DNA of 60,510 nucleotides, taken from contig SKOL01000140.1 of assembly GCA_007120055.1 (NCBI GenBank), positions 1 to 60,510 of the forward strand, read 5' to 3'. A program made the position numbers and the translations under genes. This document shows, in pieces, positions 27,056 through 36,082 of this stretch (its first letter is position 1; the number at the start of each line of letters is the position of its first letter). Source of the DNA: Anaerobacillus sp. (GTDB taxonomy: Bacteria > Bacillota > Bacilli > Bacillales_H > Anaerobacillaceae). The notes beneath the pieces are model-generated. The model was not told where the DNA came from and searched no databases. It saw only the letters and a program-made list of their open reading frames with translations.

Positions 27056-29476
27056 ATGAAGAAATATCCATTTAGCAAAAAGACGGTAAGTCTCATGCTT
27101 GCTGCAGCATTAGTGGCATCGCCATTAGCTTCAGCTGTTCCTGTAGGGACAACTGTATTTGCAGCAACAAATCAAGAAACGAAGATTGACCAATATGCAG
27201 AACGTTTAGTTAGTGCTTACAATTTCATGACAGCTGAAGAAAAGGCCGCTGTAAGTGATGTTCGTCAAGCAATCTATGATTTAGATGATAACGCTTGGAT
27301 TGATATTGTAGGAGTAGATGTTTTTAATGCGGCAGCAAGTAAATTAAATAATGATCAACAGCCGTTTCTTGATGCAATTAAAGACATCGCGGTATTATTA
27401 AATGCTGCCAATGTTGGTGACCAGAAATCATATGTAACGCAAGAGATCGAGGATTTTCGTGATAAGCATCGCGATACGTTCCAGGCTTTATTCGAAGAAG
27501 CTGTAACGGTTGATGATATGTTAAATTTTGCCGTTGATTTTGAAGCTAGACTCATAGAGAGAATAGGTGTAGCGGCGCTAATAGGTACTTCAACAGTAGA
27601 AGAAATCGTGGAAAGAACGGTTAACGAAGACCTTACAGCACCTAACAAGCCTTACGAAGATTTTGATGGTATTCTATTTTCTAATTTAGGAATTGGTGTT
27701 GCGGATCTTTTTGATATTAGTAGAGAAGTAAGAAACGCAGTTAATCCAGAAAACAATGTAAGAAATATCGTCATTCAAGCTGGTTTCCGTGAAAGAGCGA
27801 CAATTGTTGTTCCTACTGAAATGACAGTAGGTAATGAACTAGAGCTTACACTTAGTGTGAGAATTGGTGACGATCTTATCCCGCTTGCAACAAATGCATT
27901 TTGGGAAGCGACACCTGGGCTTGTAAACTTTACGATTACGAATACACAGCCTAGTAAGGCGATGATCGAGGCAACAAGTGCTGGTACAACAACAGTTAAG
28001 GCGTATATTTTAGATTTAGAGGTTTTCATTGGCGAGGTAGTAATTAGCGAAGTGGTAACACCGATTATCCCACCAACAGATCCAGACCCAGATCCAGACC
28101 CAGTAGATGAGGATCCAATTGATGATGAAGATCCAATCGATGGTGGAGAGCCAGGCGATGAAGACACAACAGATCCAGACGAAACTGGTGACGAGGATAC
28201 AACTGATGAAGATGGGTCAGGAGATGAAGATACGACTGAACCAACAGAACCAGAGCCAATTTCAGTTCCTGTAGCTGAAGAAGCGAAAACGGTAGAAAGA
28301 GTTCAAGATGAAGATGGAACTTCAAGACAAGTGGTGACCGTTGATGCAGACAAGCTTAACGAATCCCTTCAAACGGTAGAACAGTTCGATCGCGTTTCGT
28401 TTGCGGTAACAACTGAAGCAGGTGAAGTAGCAGAAGTTCGTGTTCCGGTAAAAGCATTTACTTCTGTCAGTGAGCGTAACCCTAACGCTGAAGTGGAAGT
28501 TTCTTCAAACGAAGGCTCTTACCGTTTACCTGTAAGAGAAGTTAATACAGAAAGTTTAGCGGCACAACTAGGTGTTGAGGCCAGTGAAGATGTATCGATT
28601 TCAATTTCGGTAAGAGAAGGGCAAGATAGAGCCAATGTTATCGAAACGAGACAATTACGTCCGGTTTCAAGAATTGTTGAATTTAAAGTGACGGCATCTT
28701 CTGGTGATAAGTCAGTTGAGATGACTAGATTTAACTCATTTGTTGAGCGTGAAATCGTGGCTGATAAAGACCTTAACCCGAAAAACACGACGGCCGTTCA
28801 ATTAATGGATGATGGCACGTTCCGTTCGGTTCCGACAACGTTTAACGGAAACCGTGCAACGTTTAGAAGTTTAACAAACTCTAGTTATACATTAGTTGAA
28901 AATGAAATGACGTTCTCAGACTTAGAACAAGTCGAAGAGTGGGCACAAGAGGAAATTGAAAAGCTAGCATCGAAATATGTCATTCAAGGATATACAGATG
29001 GAACATTCAGACCAATGGGTGAAACAAACCGTAGCCAACTTATTGCTTTACTTGCTAGAGGTTTAGGCCTTACAACAGATACTGAGTATGTTGACGAATT
29101 TTCTGATGTAAATGGTGGCGAATGGTTTGTTCCTGAATTAACAGCAGCGGTTGAAGCAGGAATTGTTGAAGGATATACGGATGGTTCCTTTAAGCCGTAT
29201 GAAACAGTTTCCCGCGAACAAGCGGCAGCGATGATCGCTCGTGCGCTACGTCATATCGGTTACAATGAAAATAGATTGTCTGAAGAAGACATTTCATACT
29301 TTGTTGATAATGCGAAAGTAAATCCTCGCTTTACAGAAGATGTTGAGCTATTACTTCAAGCAGGAGTCATGGTCGGTGGAACAGATCAACACTTCCGTCC
29401 AGAGAACATTAACAACCGTGCACAAACAGCGAAGTTATTAGATAACTTCTTAAAGTTTATTAGATTTATAGACTAA
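27056..29476 (+). CDS. SLH-domain surface protein (C-terminal SLH domains)
   Basis: I choose ATG 27056, about 10 nt after AGAGGTGA; GTG 27047 is in frame but lies within the ribosome site. The 806-residue protein has a signal peptide (MKKYPFSKKTVSLMLAAALV..., cleavage near VFAA-T). A helical N-terminal domain (45-240) is followed by a Big_2-like Ig domain (245-335) and a Pro/Asp/Glu/Thr linker (345-405). Next comes a beta domain of the type common before SLH repeats (410-620). Three SLH domains end the protein (about 625-675, 690-745 and 755-806), with the motifs YVIQGYTDGTFRP, IVEGYTDGSFKP and VMVGGTDQHFRP. SLH domains bind pyruvylated secondary wall polymer, so this is a non-covalently wall-bound surface protein. 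Its substrate or role is not evident. Confidence 0.9.
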   Translation: MKKYPFSKKTVSLMLAAALVASPLASAVPVGTTVFAATNQETKIDQYAERLVSAYNFMTAEEKAAVSDVRQAIYDLDDNAWIDIVGVDVFNAAASKLNNDQQPFLDAIKDIAVLLNAANVGDQKSYVTQEIEDFRDKHRDTFQALFEEAVTVDDMLNFAVDFEARLIERIGVAALIGTSTVEEIVERTVNEDLTAPNKPYEDFDGILFSNLGIGVADLFDISREVRNAVNPENNVRNIVIQAGFRERATIVVPTEMTVGNELELTLSVRIGDDLIPLATNAFWEATPGLVNFTITNTQPSKAMIEATSAGTTTVKAYILDLEVFIGEVVISEVVTPIIPPTDPDPDPDPVDEDPIDDEDPIDGGEPGDEDTTDPDETGDEDTTDEDGSGDEDTTEPTEPEPISVPVAEEAKTVERVQDEDGTSRQVVTVDADKLNESLQTVEQFDRVSFAVTTEAGEVAEVRVPVKAFTSVSERNPNAEVEVSSNEGSYRLPVREVNTESLAAQLGVEASEDVSISISVREGQDRANVIETRQLRPVSRIVEFKVTASSGDKSVEMTRFNSFVEREIVADKDLNPKNTTAVQLMDDGTFRSVPTTFNGNRATFRSLTNSSYTLVENEMTFSDLEQVEEWAQEEIEKLASKYVIQGYTDGTFRPMGETNRSQLIALLARGLGLTTDTEYVDEFSDVNGGEWFVPELTAAVEAGIVEGYTDGSFKPYETVSREQAAAMIARALRHIGYNENRLSEEDISYFVDNAKVNPRFTEDVELLLQAGVMVGGTDQHFRPENINNRAQTAKLLDNFLKFIRFID

Positions 29477-29483
29477 TACGAAA

Positions 29484-29517
29484 AGATCCCAAGTAATATT
29501 TACTTGGGATCTTCTTT
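29484..29517 (+). terminator. Intrinsic terminator
   Basis: A perfect 13-bp stem (agatcccaagtaa / ttacttgggatct) has a 3-nt loop, followed by TCTTTT. Confidence 0.9.
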
Positions 29518-29615
29518 TGGGAAAAGATGGTTCGTTTGTTAGTTAATTGAAACCCTAAAAACCATCATTTTCAAACAATAATTTACAAATACACCTAACT
29601 TTATACTTAAAATTA

Positions 29616-29624
29616 TGTTATAAT
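29616..29624 (+). promoter_or_regulatory. Extended -10 promoter of the polysaccharide locus
   Basis: TGTTATAAT combines a TGn extension with a consensus -10. It lies about 40 bp before the first gene of the locus. The -35 is weak, as expected for extended -10 promoters. Confidence 0.6.
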
Positions 29625-29665
29625 TTTACGAGTTTAGTAGAAAAATAAGATATTCGGAGGAAGCT

Positions 29666-30397
29666 ATGGAAGAAACAATTAGCCTAAAGGAACTATTTGA
29701 CACGTTAAAAAAACGAATATGGATGATTATTTCCATTACGATACTCGCTGTCGTCGCCAGTGCTGTTTACACATTTTATGCAATAACACCGACATATCAA
29801 ACGCAAACACAAGTGTTAGTGAGTCAGCAAGCGACAGGAGCAGCCTCCCTTGCAGCCATGGCTTTTGATTCTGATGCGAAATATATTGATACGTATAACG
29901 TCATCATGAAAAGTCCGTACATTTTAAATCAAGTAATAGAGGAACTTGCACTCGAACGCTCTCATCGTGCCTTAAACTCGCAAATCTCTGTTGCCCAAGA
30001 AGGGCGTTCCCAAGTCGTAACGATCAGAGTGACAGATACAGATCCGGCGATGGCGGTTGAAATTGCCAATACGACTGCTCGAGTGTTCCAACGTGAAGTC
30101 TATACATTAATGCGCGTTGATAACGTTCATGTATTATCACCAGCAGAGCTTGAAGCATCGAGCTCACCCATTAATCCAAAACCGAATTTAAATATGGCGA
30201 TTGCCTTTGTGGTCGGCTTAATGGCAGCTATCGGTTTAGCCTTCTTACTTGAATTTTTAGATAATACGTTACGTACCGAGCAAGATGTAGAAGATACGTT
30301 AGGGTTACCGATCCTAGGAGTTATTCCAGTCATTGAACACGAAAATGAAACAAAAGATAAAAGTTCGCCCAAAAATAAACTAGAGAAAATTAGTTAG
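29666..30397 (+). CDS. ywqC: Polysaccharide co-polymerase / tyrosine kinase modulator (Wzz-CapA type)
   Basis: A 243-residue Wzz-family protein with a membrane segment near each end (about 19-39 and 175-197) and an extracellular helical domain between. The motifs 'YQTQTQVLVSQ' near the first segment and a Pro-rich stretch before the second (SSPINPKPNLNMAIAFVVG) are typical. In Firmicutes this protein sets polysaccharide chain length, and its cytoplasmic tail activates the separate BY-kinase encoded next. The ribosome site is GGAGG, 7 nt before the ATG. It is the first gene of the locus; the kinase begins about 10 bp after its stop. Confidence 0.92.
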   Translation: MEETISLKELFDTLKKRIWMIISITILAVVASAVYTFYAITPTYQTQTQVLVSQQATGAASLAAMAFDSDAKYIDTYNVIMKSPYILNQVIEELALERSHRALNSQISVAQEGRSQVVTIRVTDTDPAMAVEIANTTARVFQREVYTLMRVDNVHVLSPAELEASSSPINPKPNLNMAIAFVVGLMAAIGLAFLLEFLDNTLRTEQDVEDTLGLPILGVIPVIEHENETKDKSSPKNKLEKIS

Positions 30398-30406
30398 GAA
30401 GTGACA

Positions 30407-31108
30407 TTGTTGCTACGTAAAAACCAAAAAATTAGTCAAATTAAAAATCGAAAGCTAACAACAGTTGCCACACCGAAATCACCAGTTGCTGAGCAGTACC
30501 GAACGATCCGCTCGAACATCCAATTTGCAGCTGTTGAAGGTGAATTGCGTTCATTAATGGTCACATCTTCAGAACCAGCCGAAGGAAAGTCAACAACGAT
30601 TGCTAATCTAGCGGTTGTTATGGCTCAGCAAGGGAAGAAAGTGTTACTTGTTGATGCCGATTTACGGAAGCCTACGGTACATTACACATTCCAGGTTGCC
30701 AATACAGTAGGCTTGACGAATGTATTACTGAAACAAACAGAATTGCTATCGACCACTCAAGAGACAGACGTAGAAAACTTACACGTATTAGCTAGTGGAC
30801 CGATCCCGCCCAATCCTGCAGAATTGTTAGGGTCTAGATCAATGAATGCACTGATCGAAGAGGCGACGACTCATTTTGACGTTGTTCTATTTGATACACC
30901 ACCAGTTTTGGCGGTGACTGATGCGCAAATTTTAGCGAATCAATTAGATGGCGTTGTGTTAGTTGTCAAAAGTGGGAAAACAGAACGAGATAATGCAATT
31001 AAGGCAAAAGAACTATTAACACATGCGAAAGCAAAGGTTTTAGGTGTCGTTTTGAACCAAAAAGAAGTGAAACAAAGTCAATATTACTATTATTACGGAG
31101 AGAAATAG
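30407..31108 (+). CDS. ywqD: Bacterial tyrosine (BY) kinase, CpsD/CapB type
   Basis: The start is probably TTG 30407 (or 30410), because the AGGAAG ribosome site overlaps the in-frame GTG at 30401. About 233 residues form a P-loop ATPase: Walker A 'EPAEGKSTT', Walker A' '[11 protein letters not shown]', and Walker B 'VVLFDTPP'. It ends with the Tyr-rich autophosphorylation cluster QYYYYYGEK. The kinase works with the upstream membrane modulator; cycles of autophosphorylation and dephosphorylation control export and polymerisation, and can also activate the sugar dehydrogenase Ugd, which is encoded at the far end of this locus. The phosphatase gene follows. Confidence 0.93.
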   Translation: MLLRKNQKISQIKNRKLTTVATPKSPVAEQYRTIRSNIQFAAVEGELRSLMVTSSEPAEGKSTTIANLAVVMAQQGKKVLLVDADLRKPTVHYTFQVANTVGLTNVLLKQTELLSTTQETDVENLHVLASGPIPPNPAELLGSRSMNALIEEATTHFDVVLFDTPPVLAVTDAQILANQLDGVVLVVKSGKTERDNAIKAKELLTHAKAKVLGVVLNQKEVKQSQYYYYYGEK

Positions 31109-31216
31109 TATTATTTACCTAGTAATCAATTCCCGCCTAGTACCAATTTTATGGTAAAATACTTCTATTCGTTACAATTTTTTTGCGATTTATCATAAGT
31201 TTTGGGGGTATTGCGA

Positions 31217-31984
31217 ATGATTGACATCCACTGCCACATATTACCTGGTGTTGATGACGGACCGAAGACGTTAGATGATGCGCTAAAAATGGCTGAGTTA
31301 GCTGTTGAAGAAGGGATTACAGAAATTATCGCTACACCTCATCATCTTAACGGTGCCTATGAAAATACTAAAGAAACCATTATTGATAGAGTAAATCAAT
31401 TCAATGAAGAACTACAAGCCGCAAATATTCCTCTTGTCGTATTACAAGGGCAAGAAACACGTATACATGGCGAAATGGTCAAGAGCATCGCTGACGGAGA
31501 CATTTTAACATTAACCGATGACAACAAATATGTGTTTATTGAACTACCTTCAAATCACGTTCCGCGATATACGAGTCAATTGATTTATGATCTTCAACTA
31601 AACCGGTTGACTCCGATTATCGTTCATCCGGAACGAAACTCAGAAATTATTGAAACGCCTGATTTACTGTACAAGCTTGTGAAAAATGGGGCTTTAACCC
31701 AAGTCACAGCTTCAAGTATCACAGGTCACTTCGGTAAAAAAATTAAAAAGTTCTCAAATGAACTGATCAAACACAAACTGATCCATTTCGTAGCTTCAGA
31801 TGCCCACAATACGAGTAGCCGTTCTTTTCGTTTAAGAGAAGCGATGGAGACAGTGGAAAAACAGTTTGGCACTTCTCACCGCTACTTCTTTCAAGAAAAT
31901 GCCGAATTACTAGTGAGAGGTAGCCACGTATACACAGAACCACCCGAGCGCGTTGTTAGGAAGAAGTTCCTAGGGATATTTTGA
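31217..31984 (+). CDS. ywqE: PHP-type protein-tyrosine phosphatase, CpsB/YwqE type
   Basis: The start is ATG 31217, 9 nt after a GGGGG ribosome site; an upstream extension lacks one. The 255-residue product is a manganese-dependent PHP phosphatase. Metal ligands are visible in MIDIHCHILPGVDDG (His 4 and 6), ATPHHLNG, the internal E-T-R region (QGQETRIHG), VHPERN, and the C-terminal SDAHN. It should dephosphorylate the adjacent BY-kinase. It ends the first transcription block: a long intergenic stretch with an EAR-like RNA follows. Confidence 0.93.
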   Translation: MIDIHCHILPGVDDGPKTLDDALKMAELAVEEGITEIIATPHHLNGAYENTKETIIDRVNQFNEELQAANIPLVVLQGQETRIHGEMVKSIADGDILTLTDDNKYVFIELPSNHVPRYTSQLIYDLQLNRLTPIIVHPERNSEIIETPDLLYKLVKNGALTQVTASSITGHFGKKIKKFSNELIKHKLIHFVASDAHNTSSRSFRLREAMETVEKQFGTSHRYFFQENAELLVRGSHVYTEPPERVVRKKFLGIF

Positions 31985-32230
31985 GTTAGTGTTGAGTTTT
32001 GAGTGAAGAGTGTTGAGTTGTTTGTGGGTGAAGCTACGTAGATTCAGTGTTGAGTTTTGAGTGTTGAGTTACTTGAGAGCAAATGCTTCGAAGCAGTGCT
32101 CTTCTAAGTTTTTTTCAATGGTAATAGATTTAGATACATCTTCGGTGGAATAAAAACATCGCTGAGATACTTTCACCAACTCAAAACTCAAAACTCAAAA
32201 CTCAAAACTCAACATTCAAAACTCAAAACT
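31985..32230. repeat. Low-complexity inverted repeat (TTGAGTT / AACTCAA arrays)
   Basis: The left part (31985-32072) contains several copies of gttgagttttgagtg. The right part (32179-32230) is seven tandem ACTCAAA heptamers, two of them altered. The arms are complementary and flank about 105 nt with a small internal palindrome (agagca...tgctct). In RNA this would be a long hairpin upstream of the EAR element. Confidence 0.8.
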
Positions 32231-32264
32231 ATTTATTTTTAACAGGTAATACCTCCTAACCTTT

Positions 32265-32356
32265 ATCAACGGAGGTACTCGGCTGCGCTAAGGGTGTAAC
32301 AACCTTAGACGTTCTTTCGTCAGTGGTGTGGTGTGAGGTGAGGTTTGATGCCTCTT
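32265..32356 (+). ncRNA. EAR (eps-associated) antitermination RNA, epsC leader
   Basis: This lies directly upstream of an epsC/capD homologue and after the kinase genes, as in B. subtilis where EAR sits between epsB and epsC. The fold is supported by an outer helix gaggta (32272) / tgcctc (32349), a hairpin ctaagg / ccttag (32288-32308) and a hairpin gacg / cgtc (32308-32321). A G/U-rich strand (gtggtgtggtgtgaggtgag) could provide the pseudoknot partner. EAR is known to make RNA polymerase read through terminators in long eps operons. Identification is by position, fold and remembered consensus, not by a covariance search. Confidence 0.72.
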
Positions 32357-32361
32357 TAACT

Positions 32362-32450
32362 ATTCATACGCTCCCTAATTAATTTTTTAGGGGGGTATGA
32401 ATAAGAGCTATGGCTTTCTTCACGTGTTGTGGTGAGAGCCGAGCTTTTTT
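32362..32450 (+). terminator. Two hairpins after EAR, the second terminator-like
   Basis: The first hairpin pairs attcatac (32362) with gtatgaat (32395), extended by ctccctaa / ttaggggg. The second (32406-32450; ggctttcttcac against ggtgagagcc, closed by agct/agct) is followed by six T. These are plausible targets for EAR-mediated read-through. Confidence 0.55.
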
Positions 32451-32627
32451 ACTGACTGCATTTGGAGAAAAGTGTAAAAGTCGGTTAAGTTATACAAATT
32501 TTCGACAAGGGTCGAGTTCTTTTGTCGTATGTTGTCGACCGTTAATAAAAGTTTAAGCAAGAGGAGCTAATATAAGCTTGTTTGCTTAAACTTTTATTAT
32601 TGAAAAAAATTCATGGAGGTGCGCTTG

Positions 32628-34439
32628 TTGACGTATAAAACGAGATTGTATTCGTTAGTTTTAATGGATTCGTTGATTGTTATTTTATCGATTTTCGTAA
32701 GTTATTTTCTTTTATCTGCTTCAGCGAATGTTTTTACTTCAGTACTTGTCGTTAGTTCGATATCACTACTTGTTAGTCATCACTTTTTTGCCAATCGTTA
32801 CAAGATTTATAATCGTGTCTGGCAGTATGCGAGTATTGGAGAGTTATCAGCGATTTTTAAAGTAGTCACATTTTCCGTTATTGTTACAGCTATTGTTCAA
32901 CTTATTTTTAATCAAAACATTTTTATACGAACGTTAGTGATTACTTGGATGTTGCACATTTTATTAATTGGCGGTTCTCGTTTCTCGTGGCGCTTATATC
33001 GTGACACATATATGAAAAGAAGAAACGATCAAATTCCAACATTAATTATCGGTGCAGGTGCAGGGGGTGCGATGGTTGTAAGGCAGCTGCAACAAAATCA
33101 TGATGCTGAACTTGCGCCAATCGCGTTTATTGATGACGATCCCCTAAAGCAAGGCTTAGAAGTGTTAGGTATACCAGTACTTGGGACAAGTGCTGATATT
33201 GAACAAGTCGTCAAAGATAATGACATTAAACATATTATTATTGCGATCCCATCGTTAAGTAAAAAGGAATTAAATGATATTTTTGAACAGTGCTCGCGAA
33301 CGAAAGCAAGAACGCAAATTATTCCGATGCTAGAAGATCTCATGGTCGGAAAAGTATCTGTAAAGAACTTTCGCGATGTCGAGGTGGAGGATTTATTAGG
33401 GAGAGACCCTGTTGAACTTGATACGAAACAAATTGGACAAAAGCTTACAAATAAAACAATTCTCGTTACAGGTGCCGGTGGCTCGATCGGATCTGAGGTT
33501 TGCCGTCAAGTTTGTAAGTTTGATCCTGATACGATCATTCTATTAGGACATGGTGAAAATAGCATTTACGCGATTGAGCTTGAATTAAAGAAAGATTATC
33601 CGAGTATTAACGTCGAAACGGAAATTGCTGATGTTCAAGATCGCGAGAAAATGTTCTCGATTATGAAAAAACACTCACCGGATGTCGTTTATCATGCAGC
33701 TGCACACAAACACGTCCCGTTAATGGAGCGAAACCCTGAAGAAGCGGTGAAAAACAACGTCATCGGTACGAAAAACACCGCTGAAGCCGCTAGTGAGGCT
33801 CATGTTCGCGCATTCGTTATGGTCTCGACAGACAAAGCCGTGAACCCAACGAGCGTCATGGGGGCAACGAAACGCATCGCTGAAATGGTCGTGCAGCATA
33901 TGGATATTGTTAGTGACACTAAATTCGTGGCGGTACGCTTCGGAAACGTACTCGGAAGTCGCGGCAGTGTGATCCCACTATTTAAAAAGCAAATTCAAGA
34001 AGGTGGGCCAGTCACTGTGACCCATCCGGATATGGTGCGTTACTTTATGACGATCCCCGAAGCATCAAGACTAGTACTACAAGCAGGGGCCCTAGCAAGA
34101 GGCGGTGAAATCTTCGTCCTCGATATGGGCGAGCCCGTAAAAATCGTTGACTTAGCGAAAAACTTAATTCGATTATCAGGCTATACCGAAGAAGAAATCC
34201 CAATCGTCTTCTCAGGCATGCGACCTGGTGAAAAAATGTATGAAGAATTACTCGGCAAAGACGAAGTTCACGATAAACAAGTGTTCCCGAAAATCTACAT
34301 AGGGAAGACACCGTTAGTTGATATTGGGGTATGTCATCGGTTAGTAGAAACCCTTGATGTACTTAATAAGGACGAACTTAGAAATCAGTTATTGGATATA
34401 GCTAATTTTAGGAATAAAGAATTGGTTGAGGTTGGGTAG
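32628..34439 (+). CDS. epsC: Membrane nucleotide-sugar 4,6-dehydratase, EpsC/CapD type
   Basis: I prefer TTG 32628, 8 nt after GGAGG; the in-frame ATG 32613 overlaps that site. The ~603-residue protein has four N-terminal membrane segments (about 8-115), a first Rossmann region (IIGAGAGGAMVVRQL), and a C-terminal SDR domain (VTGAGGSIGSEVCRQ). The SDR residues include DVQD, the AAHKHVPLME motif and MGATKRIAEM, where Lys takes the catalytic Tyr-x-x-x-Lys Lys role. This is the full-length CapD/WbpM/EpsC class, which converts UDP-GlcNAc to UDP-4-keto-6-deoxy sugars used for QuiNAc, FucNAc or bacillosamine-type residues. It opens the second block of the locus, behind the EAR leader. Confidence 0.92.
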   Translation: MTYKTRLYSLVLMDSLIVILSIFVSYFLLSASANVFTSVLVVSSISLLVSHHFFANRYKIYNRVWQYASIGELSAIFKVVTFSVIVTAIVQLIFNQNIFIRTLVITWMLHILLIGGSRFSWRLYRDTYMKRRNDQIPTLIIGAGAGGAMVVRQLQQNHDAELAPIAFIDDDPLKQGLEVLGIPVLGTSADIEQVVKDNDIKHIIIAIPSLSKKELNDIFEQCSRTKARTQIIPMLEDLMVGKVSVKNFRDVEVEDLLGRDPVELDTKQIGQKLTNKTILVTGAGGSIGSEVCRQVCKFDPDTIILLGHGENSIYAIELELKKDYPSINVETEIADVQDREKMFSIMKKHSPDVVYHAAAHKHVPLMERNPEEAVKNNVIGTKNTAEAASEAHVRAFVMVSTDKAVNPTSVMGATKRIAEMVVQHMDIVSDTKFVAVRFGNVLGSRGSVIPLFKKQIQEGGPVTVTHPDMVRYFMTIPEASRLVLQAGALARGGEIFVLDMGEPVKIVDLAKNLIRLSGYTEEEIPIVFSGMRPGEKMYEELLGKDEVHDKQVFPKIYIGKTPLVDIGVCHRLVETLDVLNKDELRNQLLDIANFRNKELVEVG

Positions 34440-34636
34440 TGGTTAGTTTGATAGTTGGTTAGTTGGTTTGTTAGTTAGGGAAAACAAACCAGCTAGTTAA
34501 TTACGAGTTAATTAGGTTTCTATTTTAGCTATTAGTTGACTAAAAGTGCATCTGACTTTTTGAGCATGTTAATTACTAGTTTAAAAGTAACAACCAACCA
34601 AAACAACTAACCACTAACCAACGAACCAACCACCCA
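34438..34636. repeat. Low-complexity inverted repeat (GGTTAGTT / AACTAACC arrays)
   Basis: The left arm 34438-34479 is runs of ggttagtt and gttggttagtt. The right arm 34589-34636 is runs of caaccaacc, caactaacc and gaaccaacc. The arms are largely complementary and flank about 110 nt that includes further self-complementary stretches. It has the same design as 31985-32230 with a different repeat word. Confidence 0.75.
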
Positions 34637-34650
34637 AAGGAGGTTATAAA

Positions 34651-35535
34651 ATGAAAAAAGTACGTAAAGCAATCATTCCTGCAGCTGGCCTCGGAACGCG
34701 TTTCCTACCAGCGACAAAAGCGATGCCGAAAGAAATGTTACCGATCGTGGATAAACCAACGATTCAATATATCGTCGAAGAGGCAATTGCCTCAGGAATT
34801 GAAGATATTATTATCGTTACTGGAAAAGGAAAACGTGCGATTGAAGATCACTTCGATATGGCGTTTGAATTAGAGCAAAACTTAATGGAAAAAGGCAAGG
34901 TGGAACTCCTTCGTGAAGTACGTAAGTCTTCGAATATGGTCGATATTCATTACATTCGCCAAAAAGAAGCGCGTGGATTAGGACATGCGGTATGGTGTGC
35001 GCGTAAGTTTATCGGTGATGAGCCATTTGCTGTATTACTTGGTGATGATATTGTTCAATCAGAAAAGCCATGTTTAAAGCAATTAATAGAACAATATGAA
35101 GAAACAACAGCATCGGTGATCGGTGTACAAACAGTGCCAGATAGCGAAACACATCGCTACGGAATTGTTGATCCGATTACGAAAACCGGACGACGCTACA
35201 GTGTGAACCAATTTGTTGAAAAACCTGCACAAGGTACAGCGCCATCGAATCTAGCAATTATGGGTCGTTACGTTTTAACACCAGAAATCTTTATGTATCT
35301 TGATAAACAAGAAACCGGTGCTGGTGGCGAAATTCAGCTAACTGATGCGATTCAAAAGTTAAACGAAATCCAACGTGTTTTTGCTTATGATTTTGAAGGA
35401 CAAAGATATGATGTTGGAGAAAAGATTGGTTTTGTAAAAACAACATTAGAATTCGCAATGCAAAATGAAGAATTACGTGAAGAGTTAGTGCCTTTTTTGG
35501 AAGAGATGCTTGAGGCGGTTAAGGATAAGGTTTAA
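34651..35535 (+). CDS. galU: UTP-glucose-1-phosphate uridylyltransferase
   Basis: A 294-residue protein with the GalU/GtaB N-terminal signature ([35 protein letters not shown]) and later motifs ([31 protein letters not shown]). It makes UDP-glucose from UTP and glucose-1-phosphate. UDP-glucose feeds Ugd (55279), which makes UDP-glucuronate, and galactose-type donors. The ribosome site aaaggagg lies 7 nt before the ATG. The length is normal for the family. Confidence 0.96.
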   Translation: MKKVRKAIIPAAGLGTRFLPATKAMPKEMLPIVDKPTIQYIVEEAIASGIEDIIIVTGKGKRAIEDHFDMAFELEQNLMEKGKVELLREVRKSSNMVDIHYIRQKEARGLGHAVWCARKFIGDEPFAVLLGDDIVQSEKPCLKQLIEQYEETTASVIGVQTVPDSETHRYGIVDPITKTGRRYSVNQFVEKPAQGTAPSNLAIMGRYVLTPEIFMYLDKQETGAGGEIQLTDAIQKLNEIQRVFAYDFEGQRYDVGEKIGFVKTTLEFAMQNEELREELVPFLEEMLEAVKDKV

Positions 35536-35539
35536 ATAT

Positions 35540-35625
35540 GTATGTTGGTAGGTAGAAAGTTGGAAGAGTTGGAAAGTAGAATAGTCGATTTTGTCATTTC
35601 TGACTTCCAACATATAGCAACAACT
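35540..35625. repeat. Short low-complexity inverted repeat after galU
   Basis: The left side atgttggtaggtagaaagtt and gttggaaag (35541-35575) faces ttccaacatat (35605-35616). It is a smaller case of the G/T-rich then A/C-rich intergenic pattern. Confidence 0.5.
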
Positions 35626-35698
35626 TCTGATAAAAAAACTTTCTTCTTATTTAGTCACCTAGATATTAGCACACATAAGTACTAGTGTAAGGGTGGTA

Positions 35699-36082
35699 AT
35701 GATCTTGTTTAAGTTGGCGAAGTCAAATAAAGGACTTACATTAGTAGAGGTACTTGCAGTTGTTGTTATTTTAGGAATTCTAACAGCAATTGCTGTTCCT
35801 TCCGTTATAGGCTTAATTGAAAAGACTAAAAAAGACGTTTGTAAAGTGAACCGAAAAATAGTCGAAAGAATGTACGAGATGCATTTAACGATCGAAAACA
35901 TCGACCATTCAGATACCTTATTTTCTAAAACTCTCGACGAATTCGAAGGAGATCTTTGTCCAGATGATGGTAGATATACGTATGAAGACGGTGAGGTTCT
36001 CTGTAGCGTTCATTCGGTAGGGAATGTTGAAGAAGATGATGCCGGGGACGAAGAAGAAGATCCAGGTGTTCCATTCTTCTAG
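35699..36082 (+). CDS. Type IV pilin-like / pseudopilin protein
   Basis: Residues about 10-35 form a prepilin leader and hydrophobic helix: KSNKG followed by LTLVEVLAVVVILGILTAIAVP. Cleavage is after Gly, the +5 Glu is present, and N-methylation is expected. The remaining ~90 residues contain three Cys and an acidic tail (EEDDAGDEEEDPGVPFF). The start is uncertain: ATG 35699 is used, but TTG 35705 has better spacing from the AAGGGTGG ribosome site. It is the only pilus-type gene seen; no ATPase, membrane platform or prepilin peptidase is nearby. It would need machinery encoded elsewhere, such as the competence pseudopilus. Its place inside a polysaccharide locus is odd. Confidence 0.85.
   Translation: MILFKLAKSNKGLTLVEVLAVVVILGILTAIAVPSVIGLIEKTKKDVCKVNRKIVERMYEMHLTIENIDHSDTLFSKTLDEFEGDLCPDDGRYTYEDGEVLCSVHSVGNVEEDDAGDEEEDPGVPFF

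Noticed and set aside
28065..28325. Minus-strand His/Leu-rich ORF in the second SLH gene
   Set aside because: It is the mirror of the Asp/Pro/Thr linker coding sequence and lacks a start signal.
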